Source: JAVBLU01 sp031553225 (lineage in GTDB: Bacteria > Bacillota > Clostridia > Christensenellales > UBA1750). From it: a stretch of 46,406 nucleotides of DNA. Positions 8,354-17,000 of this stretch are shown piece after piece; the stretch's first letter is position 1, and the number at the start of each line of letters is the position of its first letter. Below the pieces are notes generated by a model. That model saw only the letters and a list, made by a program, of their open reading frames with translations, was not told the DNA's origin and did not search any database. The position numbers and the translations under genes were made by a program. Where the stretch lies: NCBI GenBank assembly GCA_031553225.1, contig JAVBLU010000047.1:1-46406 (forward strand), given 5' to 3'.

Positions 8354-8911
8354 ATGTACCAGGAGATCATCAGCGGCGCTAAGGAAAAAATGACCAAGAC
8401 GGCGGCCCTTTTGCGGCAGGAACTACAGTCGCTGCGCGCAGGCCGCGCCAATCCGCAGATACTTGACCGCGTGCTTGTGGACTACTACGGCACGCCCACG
8501 CCCATCCAGCAGCTGGGCAACGTGTCCTCGCCCGAACCGCGTTTGCTCGTCATCTCGCTGTGGGATCCCAAAATGCTCGGCGCGGTGGAAAAGGCCATCT
8601 TCAAATCGGACGTGGGGATCACGCCCTCCAACGACGGCAAGGTCATCCGCCTGATGGTGCCCGAACTGACGGAGGAGCGCCGCAAGGAGCTCACCAAGCT
8701 CGTGTACAAGATGTGCGAAGAGTCCAAGGTAGCCGTACGGTCCGTACGCCGCGACGCCATGGAGCACATCAAAAAGCAGGAGAAGGCTTCCGAAATCACC
8801 GAAGACGACCGCAAGCGCGCCGACGAGGAGCTGCAGAAAGTCACGGACGCCGCCATCAAGGAGCTGGACAAGATCGCCGCGGAAAAAGAAAAGGAAATGA
8901 TGACCGTTTGA
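8354..8911 (+). CDS. frr: Ribosome recycling factor
   Basis: RRF splits post-termination ribosomes together with EF-G. The protein is 185 residues, the exact length usual for the family, with the hallmark segments SLRAGRANPQILDRV, DPKMLGAVEKAI and VPELTEERRKEL. The ATG at 8354 is preceded by a strong GAGGAGGTG; an ATG at 8330 would add eight residues and swallow that site. The stop codon overlaps the next ATG by one base (TGATG), so the following small ORF is probably translationally coupled. Confidence 0.97.
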   Translation: MYQEIISGAKEKMTKTAALLRQELQSLRAGRANPQILDRVLVDYYGTPTPIQQLGNVSSPEPRLLVISLWDPKMLGAVEKAIFKSDVGITPSNDGKVIRLMVPELTEERRKELTKLVYKMCEESKVAVRSVRRDAMEHIKKQEKASEITEDDRKRADEELQKVTDAAIKELDKIAAEKEKEMMTV

Positions 8912-9141
8912 TGAAGGAGCCGCCGGACGTGCTCGGCCTGCCGCTTGCCCTCGCCCAGGAGCGGCTGACGCAGGCGGGCTTCGCCGTTCAATGCGCTCTC
9001 ACCAAACAGCCACGCGCAGACGCCCAGGCAGGCGAGGCGCGCGTGGTGCGCGTTACCTTTTGCGCCGCGCAGGCGATCCTCACGTTTTGCCTCTTCCCGC
9101 CGCACACAAAGCAAGGAAGCGAGGATGCGCCCCGTGCCTGA
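8911..9141 (+). CDS. Small PASTA-like protein between frr and uppS
   Basis: A 76-residue ORF that starts at the frr stop (one-base overlap) and ends 17 bases inside uppS. The N-terminal PPDVLGLPLALAQERLTQAG resembles the first half of a PASTA repeat (P-D-V-x-G-x-x-x-x-x-A-x-x-x-L-x-x-A-G). RVVRV followed by AILTFCLFP could be the closing strands. There is no signal peptide or membrane anchor, unlike most PASTA proteins. AAGGAG lies inside the first codons rather than upstream, so initiation probably depends on coupling to frr. The position between two essential genes and the tight overlaps argue that it is real. Function unknown. Confidence 0.62.
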   Translation: MKEPPDVLGLPLALAQERLTQAGFAVQCALTKQPRADAQAGEARVVRVTFCAAQAILTFCLFPPHTKQGSEDAPRA

Positions 9142-9862
9142 CGTTATGCCGCCTCTCCCGCCCGAACTGATGCCCCGGCACGTGGCCGTCATCATGGACG
9201 GCAACGGCCGCTGGGCCAAATCGCGCGGGCTCTCGCGCAGCGAAGGGCACCGCGCGGGCATGCATGCGCTGAAAAACGCCCTGGAGCTCTCGGGGGACTG
9301 GGGCATCGGGGCTTTTACGGTGTACGCTTTTTCCACGGAGAACTGGTCGCGCCCTCCCGAAGAGGTGGCCGCGCTCATGGGACTTCTCGTGGAATTCTTC
9401 CGCAAGGAGATCGACACCATGGTGCGGCGAGGCGTTAAGCTGCGCATTCTGGGGGAGACGGACGCGCTGCCCGCGCTGCAGCGTCAGGCCATACGCCGGG
9501 CGCTGCGTGCCACGCAGGACTGTGCCGGACCCACGTTCTGCATCGCCCTTAATTACGGCGGCCGCGCGGAGCTTGCGCGCGCCGCGCGTTTGCTTGCGCA
9601 GGAAGCGGCGGACGGCAAGCGAGCGCCCGCCTCCATCGACGAGGCAGCCCTTGCCGAAAAGCTGTACACGGCCGGGCTTCCGGACGTGGACCTGCTCATC
9701 CGCACGAGCGGTGAACTGCGCCTTTCGGGATTCTTACCCTGGCAGACCACCTACGCGGAGTTTGTGATCGAGCCCTGTCTTTGGCCGGACTTTGACGAGG
9801 CGGCGTACCGCCGCGCCCTTGCGCAATACGGGGCGCGTAAACGGCGCTTTGGGGGCATATGA
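9125..9862 (+). CDS. uppS: Isoprenyl transferase (undecaprenyl diphosphate synthase)
   Basis: cis-prenyltransferase that extends farnesyl diphosphate with isopentenyl diphosphate to make the C55 lipid carrier for cell-wall synthesis. The 245 residues carry VAVIMDGNGRWAK (about 21-33, catalytic Asp in DGNGRW), FSTENWSRP and the C-terminal RTSGELRLSGFLPWQ. That last segment differs from the usual SNF(L/M)LWQ by G and P substitutions. The ATG at 9125 follows AAGGAAGCGAGG and overlaps the small upstream ORF by 17 bases. The stop overlaps the cdsA start (ATGATG region), as is common for uppS-cdsA. Confidence 0.96.
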   Translation: MRPVPDVMPPLPPELMPRHVAVIMDGNGRWAKSRGLSRSEGHRAGMHALKNALELSGDWGIGAFTVYAFSTENWSRPPEEVAALMGLLVEFFRKEIDTMVRRGVKLRILGETDALPALQRQAIRRALRATQDCAGPTFCIALNYGGRAELARAARLLAQEAADGKRAPASIDEAALAEKLYTAGLPDVDLLIRTSGELRLSGFLPWQTTYAEFVIEPCLWPDFDEAAYRRALAQYGARKRRFGGI

Positions 9863-10695
9863 TGAAAAAGAGCGGGAACCTTGCGCTGCGCGTGCTCACC
9901 TCGGTCGTCGCGGCGGTGTACCTGGCCGTCGCGCTGCGTCTTGGCGGGTGGTACCTGCTCATCAACATCGCGCTGGTTACGGGCATCGGCGTGTTTGAGC
10001 TCACGCGCGCGCTGCGCCGGGGCGGGGCGACGCTGGCCATCTGGCCGCCCATGATGTACGCGGTGCTCATGGTGCCCGCGTATTATACGTTGCGCCTGCC
10101 CGGGCTGTTCGTGCTGCTTGCCGCCTCCGCTTGCTTTGCGCTGTGCGCGCTTGTGCTGCGCGGCAAGGCCGAGGGCATCGACGTGTTCGCCACAACGCTC
10201 TCGGTTGCCTATCCTGCGCTGCCCTTTTCGCTGATGCTGCTGTACGGCGAGGTGACAGCCTCGCCCGCCATGGCCACCACCGCGCTCACGCTCGCCTTCT
10301 GCATCAGTTTCGGGGCGGACGTGGCGGCGTACTTTGCCGGCCATGCCTTCGGGCGGCATAAGCTAACGCCTTACATCAGCCCGAACAAGACCGTGGAAGG
10401 CGCGGCGGGGGGCCTTCTGGGCGGCGCGGCGGTCGGCGTGATTGTCGCCCTGGCCGCTGGCTTGTACGACGTGCCGCTGCCCTGGTGGGAAGGCGCAATC
10501 ATCGGGTTCGTGGGCGCATTCTGGTCGGAGGTGGGCGATCTGGCCGCTTCGGCGATCAAGCGATTTTGCCACATCAAGGACTACGGGAACCTGTTCCCCG
10601 GCCACGGGGGGCTTCTGGACCGGCTGGACGGCGTGGCGTTCAACATCGTGTGGGTGCTCGCCTACTTCCTCGTTCGCGGGGCGCTGCGGATATGA
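9859..10695 (+). CDS. cdsA: Phosphatidate cytidylyltransferase (CDP-diacylglycerol synthase)
   Basis: Integral membrane enzyme that makes CDP-diacylglycerol from phosphatidate and CTP for phospholipid synthesis. The 278-residue protein has about eight hydrophobic segments. Its C-terminus carries the family signature as SAIKRFCHIKDYGNLFPGHG followed by GLLDRLD. Two adjacent ATG codons (9859, 9862) are possible starts; the first overlaps the uppS stop by four bases. TTTGGGGG upstream is a modest ribosome-binding site. The gene ends in a four-base overlap with dxr. Confidence 0.95.
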   Translation: MMKKSGNLALRVLTSVVAAVYLAVALRLGGWYLLINIALVTGIGVFELTRALRRGGATLAIWPPMMYAVLMVPAYYTLRLPGLFVLLAASACFALCALVLRGKAEGIDVFATTLSVAYPALPFSLMLLYGEVTASPAMATTALTLAFCISFGADVAAYFAGHAFGRHKLTPYISPNKTVEGAAGGLLGGAAVGVIVALAAGLYDVPLPWWEGAIIGFVGAFWSEVGDLAASAIKRFCHIKDYGNLFPGHGGLLDRLDGVAFNIVWVLAYFLVRGALRI

Positions 10696-11849
10696 TGAGG
10701 CTGTCCATTCTCGGGAGCACGGGCTCCATAGGGCGGCAGGCGCTGGACGTTGTGCAGATGCACCCGGACCGGTTCCGCGTTGTTGCGCTGGCCGCCGGGA
10801 AGGGCGGCCCGGCGTTTCTTGAGCAGGCGCGCATTTACCAGCCTGAGCTATGCGCGCTGAGCGCGCCGGAAGAGAGTTTTGCGGCGCTCACGGGCCCTCA
10901 GTGGGCCCTGGGGGAGGGAGCGCTGCTGGCCGCCGCCACGCACGAAAGCGCGGATGCAGTGCTCGTATGCGTGGTTGGATCAGTTGGGCTGCGCGCCACG
11001 CTCGCCGCCATTGCGGCAGGCAAGCGCGTGCTGCTGGCCAACAAGGAAACCCTGGTGGCCGGAGGCGAGCTGGTGATGGCCTTGGCGCGAGAGAAGGGCT
11101 CTCTGCTGCTGCCCGTGGACAGCGAGCATTCGGCCATTTTCCAGTGCCTGCAGGGTACGACCGCACCGCCCCAGCGCCTTATCCTCACGGCGTCCGGCGG
11201 GCCGTTCCGCACCTTCGGCGCCCAGGCGATCCAGCAAGCCGGGCCGGCCGATGCGCTGCTGCACCCGAACTGGAAGATGGGTCCTAAGATCACCGTGGAC
11301 TGCGCTTCCCTGATGAACAAGGGGCTGGAGATGATCGAGGCGCATCATCTGTTCTCGGTTCCTGCCGAGCGCATCGACGTGGTCGTACACCCGCAGTCCA
11401 TCGTGCATTCCCTCGTACAATTTGCAGACGGGGCGATGCTGGCGCAGCTAGGCGTACCGGACATGCGCGTGCCGATTGCCTACGCCATGTCCTACCCCGA
11501 GCGGCTGGCGCCCGTCGCGCCCGCGCCCGACCTGGCCGCGCTCGGGAGCCTTACCTTTGAAAAGCCGGACACCGCGCGATTCCCGTGCCTGCGCCTGTCG
11601 TACGAAGCTCTGGCCGCGGGCGGCACGGCGCCGGCCGTGCTCAGCGCGGCGAACGAGGAAGCGGTGGCCCTGTTCCTGCGGGAACGTTTTCCCTTTGGGC
11701 GCATAGCGCAGCTCGTGGAGGATGCCCTGGCCGCATGTCCCGCGCAGGCGGCCGACTCGCTGGACGCCGTTCTGGAAGCCGACCGCGCCGCGCGCGACTT
11801 CGTTGCCCGGGCGCTGGCCGCTCCCCCCCTTACCGACACCGACCTATAA
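10692..11849 (+). CDS. dxr: 1-deoxy-D-xylulose 5-phosphate reductoisomerase
   Basis: Second enzyme of the MEP isoprenoid pathway, converting DXP to MEP with NADPH and a divalent metal. The 385 residues are full length. The NADPH-binding GSTGSIGRQAL is at about 8-18, followed by LLANKETLVAGGELV, the metal-binding LLPVDSEHSAIFQCL, and the substrate loop MGPKITVDCASLMNKGLE. The start at 10692 overlaps the cdsA stop (ATGA); an ATG one codon later is also possible. Products of this step feed uppS in the same block. Confidence 0.97.
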   Translation: MMRLSILGSTGSIGRQALDVVQMHPDRFRVVALAAGKGGPAFLEQARIYQPELCALSAPEESFAALTGPQWALGEGALLAAATHESADAVLVCVVGSVGLRATLAAIAAGKRVLLANKETLVAGGELVMALAREKGSLLLPVDSEHSAIFQCLQGTTAPPQRLILTASGGPFRTFGAQAIQQAGPADALLHPNWKMGPKITVDCASLMNKGLEMIEAHHLFSVPAERIDVVVHPQSIVHSLVQFADGAMLAQLGVPDMRVPIAYAMSYPERLAPVAPAPDLAALGSLTFEKPDTARFPCLRLSYEALAAGGTAPAVLSAANEEAVALFLRERFPFGRIAQLVEDALAACPAQAADSLDAVLEADRAARDFVARALAAPPLTDTDL

Positions 11850-11858
11850 GGAGTCCGC

Positions 11859-12893
11859 ATGGTATCTTTGTTCAGCATTCTGGCCGCCATCCTGCTGCTT
11901 GGCGCGCTCATCTTCGTGCACGAACTGGGGCACTATTCGGCCGCGCGGCTGCTCAAGATCCGCGTGGTGGAGTTTGCGCTGGGCTTTGGCCCGCGCATCG
12001 TGTCCAAGAAGCGCAACGGCATCACTTATTCGCTGCGCGCGCTGCCCTTGGGCGGGTTTTGCTCCTTTTTGGGCGAGGACGAGGACCGCGACGACCCGGA
12101 CGCCTACAACCGCCAGCCTGCCTGGCGCAGGCTCCTTACGCAGGCCGCCGGCCCCGTCTTTAACCTTGTGGCGGGGTTCCTTCTGGCCGTGTTCATTCTA
12201 ACCGTTACCGGAGAACCCGTGAGCGCGCCCATCGTCGGGTCGCTGCAGGCGGGCGGCCCGGCGGCCATGTCCGGCCTTCAGGCGGGCGACCATATAACGT
12301 CCGTGAACGGCACGCCCACGCCCTCGGTGCAAAACATCGTGGACGCCATCACCGCCAACGGCCCGCAAACGCTCACCCTGGGCATTACCCGAGGCGATCA
12401 GGCGCTCAGCTTCCGTATGACGCCATTTTATGACGATGCGGAGAACCGGGTACGCGTGGGCCTCACCTTCGGCACCCAGAAGCTGCGTTTCGGCCTTATG
12501 CCCGCCATTCCCATCGCCGCGCGCTATTGCTGGAACATCGACCGCGAGGTGCTGCTGGCGCTGCGCAACGTGTTTTTTAGGGGAAACATAGAGGGCCTGA
12601 GCGGCCCGGTGGGCACCATCAACGTTATCTCGCAAAGCGTGCGCTTCGGGCTGGATTCTGTGCTGCATCTGTGCGTGCTCCTGTCGCTGAACTTGGGGCT
12701 GTTTAACCTGTTGCCCCTTCCCGCGCTGGACGGAGGCCGCATGATCTTTACGCTTGTTGAGATGGTGCGCGGAAAGCCGGTGGACCGCAACCGTGAGGGG
12801 CTCGTGCATCTGGTGGGCCTCATCGCGCTTATGCTGCTCATGGTGGTGTTCACCTACCGTGACATCGTGGGCCTGTTCAAAGGAGTAGGCTAA
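11859..12893 (+). CDS. rseP: RIP metalloprotease RseP/RasP (site-2 protease)
   Basis: Membrane-embedded zinc metalloprotease that cuts transmembrane segments of anti-sigma factors and remnant signal peptides. The 344 residues include the zinc motif HELGH at 21-25 in the first membrane helix, a single PDZ domain (about 115-180, with VGSLQAGGPAAMSGLQAGD), and the second metal-ligand region NLLPLPALDGGRM near residue 285-297, followed by the last helices. A clear AAGGAG precedes the ATG. The stop overlaps the ispG start (TAATG). Confidence 0.96.
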   Translation: MVSLFSILAAILLLGALIFVHELGHYSAARLLKIRVVEFALGFGPRIVSKKRNGITYSLRALPLGGFCSFLGEDEDRDDPDAYNRQPAWRRLLTQAAGPVFNLVAGFLLAVFILTVTGEPVSAPIVGSLQAGGPAAMSGLQAGDHITSVNGTPTPSVQNIVDAITANGPQTLTLGITRGDQALSFRMTPFYDDAENRVRVGLTFGTQKLRFGLMPAIPIAARYCWNIDREVLLALRNVFFRGNIEGLSGPVGTINVISQSVRFGLDSVLHLCVLLSLNLGLFNLLPLPALDGGRMIFTLVEMVRGKPVDRNREGLVHLVGLIALMLLMVVFTYRDIVGLFKGVG

Positions 12894-13960
12894 TGACGAC
12901 AAGGCAGAACACGCGGCGCATTCTGGTCGGAGGCGTTCCGCTTGGCGGGGGCGCGCCCATCGCTATACAAAGCATGACGAACACGCGCACGGCGGATGCT
13001 GAAGGCACGCTGGCCCAGGTGAAGGCGCTGGCCGCGGCCGGGTGCGGCATCGTGCGCGTTACCGTAAACGACGACGCGGCGGCCGACGCCCTGCCCGCCA
13101 TCCTTGCCGGCTCGCCGGTGCCTATCGTGGCGGACATTCACTTTCGGGGCGACCTGGCGATCCGCGCGCTGGAGAGCGGAGTGCACAAGCTGCGCGTCAA
13201 CCCCGGGAACCTGCCGCTGCGCGATATTGACCGCGTGGCCGACTGCCTGCGTGCGCACCGCGTGCCCTTGCGCATCGGAGTGAACGGCGGGTCCATGCCC
13301 AAGGATATTTTGGACAAGCATGGCGGGCTTACGGCCTCCGCGCTGGCCGAGGCGGCGCTTTGGCATACGGGGCTTCTGGAGAAGCGCGGCGTCACGGACA
13401 TCGCCATCGCCGTGAAAACCAGCGACGCGCCGCGCACCGTGCAGGCTTACCGCCTTGTGGCCAAGCAATGCGATTACCCGCTTCACTTGGGCGTAACCGA
13501 GGCGGGCGTGGGGGAGAGCGCGCTCGTGAAGAGCGCCGTCGGCATCGGAGCGCTGTTGCTTGAGGGCCTGGGCGACACGATACGGGTGTCCATCGCGGGC
13601 GATCCGCTGCCCGAGGCGGCGGCCGCGCGAGACATACTGCGCGCGTGCGGGCTGTACCACAAGGGGGCGGACATCATCGCCTGCCCGACCTGCGGCCGCT
13701 GCGGCTACGACGTGGCCGCCGTGGCGCAGCGCGTAAAAGAGGCCGTTCAGGACATCGAGCGCCCGCTGCGCATAGCGGTGATGGGCTGCGTTGTGAACGG
13801 CCCGGGCGAAGCGCGCGAGGCGGACGTGGGCGTTGCGGGCGGCGAGAGCGGCGCCGTGCTCTTTTGCAAGGACCGGCCGCCGCGCAAGATCCCGCTGGAG
13901 GGCATGGCCGAGGCGCTCATCGATGAGGTACGCCGCCTGGTGCAGGAGCTGCCCGCGTAG
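12893..13960 (+). CDS. ispG: 4-hydroxy-3-methylbut-2-enyl diphosphate synthase
   Basis: Iron-sulfur enzyme of the MEP pathway that converts MEcPP to HMBPP, usually using flavodoxin. The 355 residues form a TIM barrel followed by the [4Fe-4S] domain with C264 and C267 (ACPTCGR) and C299 (VMGCVVNGPGEA). E306 in GPGEA is the conserved glutamate. The extra C270 right after CPTCGR is seen in some clostridial versions. The one-base overlap with rseP implies coupling. proS, often found between ispG and polC, is absent. Confidence 0.97.
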   Translation: MTTRQNTRRILVGGVPLGGGAPIAIQSMTNTRTADAEGTLAQVKALAAAGCGIVRVTVNDDAAADALPAILAGSPVPIVADIHFRGDLAIRALESGVHKLRVNPGNLPLRDIDRVADCLRAHRVPLRIGVNGGSMPKDILDKHGGLTASALAEAALWHTGLLEKRGVTDIAIAVKTSDAPRTVQAYRLVAKQCDYPLHLGVTEAGVGESALVKSAVGIGALLLEGLGDTIRVSIAGDPLPEAAAARDILRACGLYHKGADIIACPTCGRCGYDVAAVAQRVKEAVQDIERPLRIAVMGCVVNGPGEAREADVGVAGGESGAVLFCKDRPPRKIPLEGMAEALIDEVRRLVQELPA

Positions 13961-14011
13961 CCGGCAGAGCCGCTGCGGATAGGTTACAGAAGATTTGAGG
14001 GAGGATGCGGC

Positions 14012-17000
14012 ATGACGGGCGACTGGATGAACGCACTGAAAGGGACGGGCTACGAAATGCCCGACGGCTTGCGCCTGGAGCGCGCCGCAGTTAACGTAAG
14101 CGACAACACGATGCACCTGCGCTTTAGCGTGAGCGTATTTCCAACGCCGCAGATGCAGTCCGAACTAAACAAAGCTTTAGCGGGCGTTCTGCCCGATACG
14201 AAAGTACGAGCGGGGCTTTCCTGCCCCGCTCTTTGCGATGACTTTCTCGTCCATCCGGAGAACTATGCAGAAGGGATCGCCGCCTGGCTCGTGGAAAGCC
14301 GCCCGGCGTTCAAGCCCTACATGCCGGGGACATGGACCGGTTTGTCGGATGTTGAGGTCGGCGTGCGTCTGAGCGATCCATTAGGCCTGAAAGTGATGAC
14401 CGGGCACGGCGGAGCGCAGGAACTGGAGTCCCTTCTGCACAGCCTGTTCCGCAAAAAGATCGCCGTGGCTTTTACCGCCCCGGGCGACATGAGCGACAAG
14501 ATGCGCGAAGTGGCCAGGGCGCTGCGCGCCGAGGACGAACGTTTGCACGCTGAATACCACAAGCGCGTGGCCGCCGAGAGCAGGCGCCCCAGCGTGCTTT
14601 TTGGCAAAATGTTCGACCCGATGCCCGTGCCCATCATCGACCTGCTGGACGATTCCGGCCGCGTGTGCATCCTTGGCCGGGTGCTCGCCGTGGACGGGCG
14701 CGAGCTGAAGGGCGGGCAAAAGAAGCTTGTGCTCTTCGATGTGACGGACGGCACCTCCACCATCCCCTGTAAGGCGTTTCCACTTATCAAGGATGCCGCA
14801 GCTCTCGCCGCGCTGCAGGTGGGCGAGCACGTGGCCGTGCGCGGCGACTGCCAGATCGACAAATTCTCCGGGGGCGAACTGTCCATTTTGGCGAGCGATG
14901 TCCTGCGGATCCCGCACGAGGAGCGCCGCGACGATGAGCCGGTCAAGCGCGTCGAACTGCACTGCCATACCCAGATGAGCGCCATGGACGGCGTTTCCTC
15001 GGCCGCATCGCTCGTGTCGCGCGCCAAAGCGTTCGGGCATCCTGCCATCGCCATCACGGACCACGGTGTGACGCAAGCCTTTCCCGAGGCGGTCGCGGCC
15101 GGCAAGGGCATCAAGGTAATTTTCGGGGTGGAAGGTTACCTGCTGGACGACGCGCAAACCCTGGCTCCCGCCGCGGACACCCGGCCGCTGAGCGGACCGT
15201 TCGTGGTGGTGGACGTGGAGACGACAGGACTTTCGCCGCATGCCGACCGTTTGACGGAGATAGCCGCGGTGCGCGTGGAGGGCGGACAGATCGTAGACCG
15301 CTTCTCCACATTCGTCAACCCGGGCATGCCTATCCCGCAGAAGGTGGTGGAGCTCACCTCGATCACCGACGCCATGGTAAAGGATGCCCCGGACGATTGC
15401 GCCGCCATCCAGATGCTCGCGCAGTGGGCGGGTGATCTGCCGCTTGTGGCGCACAACGCCTCCTTCGACCTTGCCTTTTTGCGGCGCGCCGCCAACAAAG
15501 CGAACGTATCGCTCTCACCCGCATCCATGGACACGCTGGCCCTCGCGCGCCTGCTCGTACCCGGCCTTGGCAGCTACAAGCTGGAGCCGCTGTGTAAGAA
15601 GCTGGGCATACGCCTAAGCGGCGCGCACCGGGCGATAAACGACGCCGAAGCCACCGCCGCCCTGTGGCACAGGCTGGTGGAGCTTGCGTCGCAGAAGGGT
15701 GCGAGCACGCCTGTTGGCCTGCTCGAGCTGGCGGGGGACGTGGGGCGCTTAAAAGGCGGCGATACGTACCACATCATTCTGCTGGCCGCCACGCAGGATG
15801 GCCTGAAGAACCTGAACACGCTTGTTTCCGAGAGCCACCTCAAATACTTCGACCGCCAGCCGCGCATACCGCGCCACCGCCTGCAAGCGCTGCGCGAAGG
15901 GCTCATCGTAGGCTCGGCCTGCGAGGGAGGCGAGCTGTTCCAGCACCTGCTGCGCGGCGACGGCGAGCAGGAGCTTGCGCGCATCGCGCAGTTTTACGAT
16001 TATCTGGAAATACAGCCCCTCGGAAACAACGCCTTCCTTCTGCGCAACGGCATGGCCGAAAGCGAAGAGGGCCTGCAAAATTTGAACCGCCGCATCCTCG
16101 CGCTGGGCGACCGACTGGGTAAACCCGTTGTGGCCACATGCGACGTGCACTTTCTGGACGAGGAGGACGCTGTATCCCGAGAGATTTTGATGGCCGGCAT
16201 GGGTTTTACGGACGCCGGCGAGCAAGCCCCGCTGTATCTGCGCACAACCGGCGAGATGCTTGAGGAGTTTGGCTATCTTGGCGAGGAGGCCGCGCGGCGG
16301 GTCGTCATCCAGAACACAAACCTCATCGCCGACCGCATTGCCGACGTGTCCCTCTTTCCCAAGCACCCGGAGGGCAAGCCGACATTCCAGCCCAACATCA
16401 AAAACGCCGAACAGGATGTAGAAAGCGCCGCCTGGACCTGCGCGCACGAGTGGTACGGCGAGGATCTGCCGCCCGTCGTGGAGACGCGCCTGCAGAAGGA
16501 GCTGGGCTGCATCATCGGCTATGGCTTCGCCACGCTGTATCAGGCCGCCAAGCTGCTCATCCAGGACTCGAACCGCAACGGCTACCTGGTCGGCTCGCGC
16601 GGGTCGGTCGGTTCTTCCTTCGCGGCCACAATGCTGGGCATCACCGAGGTGAACCCGCTGCCGCCGCACTATCGCTGCGTTTCCTGTCGCTACAGCGACT
16701 TCTCCGTAGACGCCGAGGAATGCCCCTGCGGCATCGACCTTCCGCCGCGCGAGTGCCCGGTGTGCGGGCAGCCGCTGCGCGGGGACGGCTTTGACATCCC
16801 TTTTGAGGTATTCCTAGGCTTCAAGGGCGACAAGGTGCCGGACATTGACCTGAATTTCTCCGGCGAGTACCAGGCGCGCGCGCACCGTTTCGTTGAAACC
16901 ATGTTCGGCCCGGAAAACTGTTACCGGGCCGGAACCATCGGCACGCTGGCCGAGAAGACCGCCTTCGGCTTTGTAACCAAGTGGCTGGAGAGCAAGAAAC

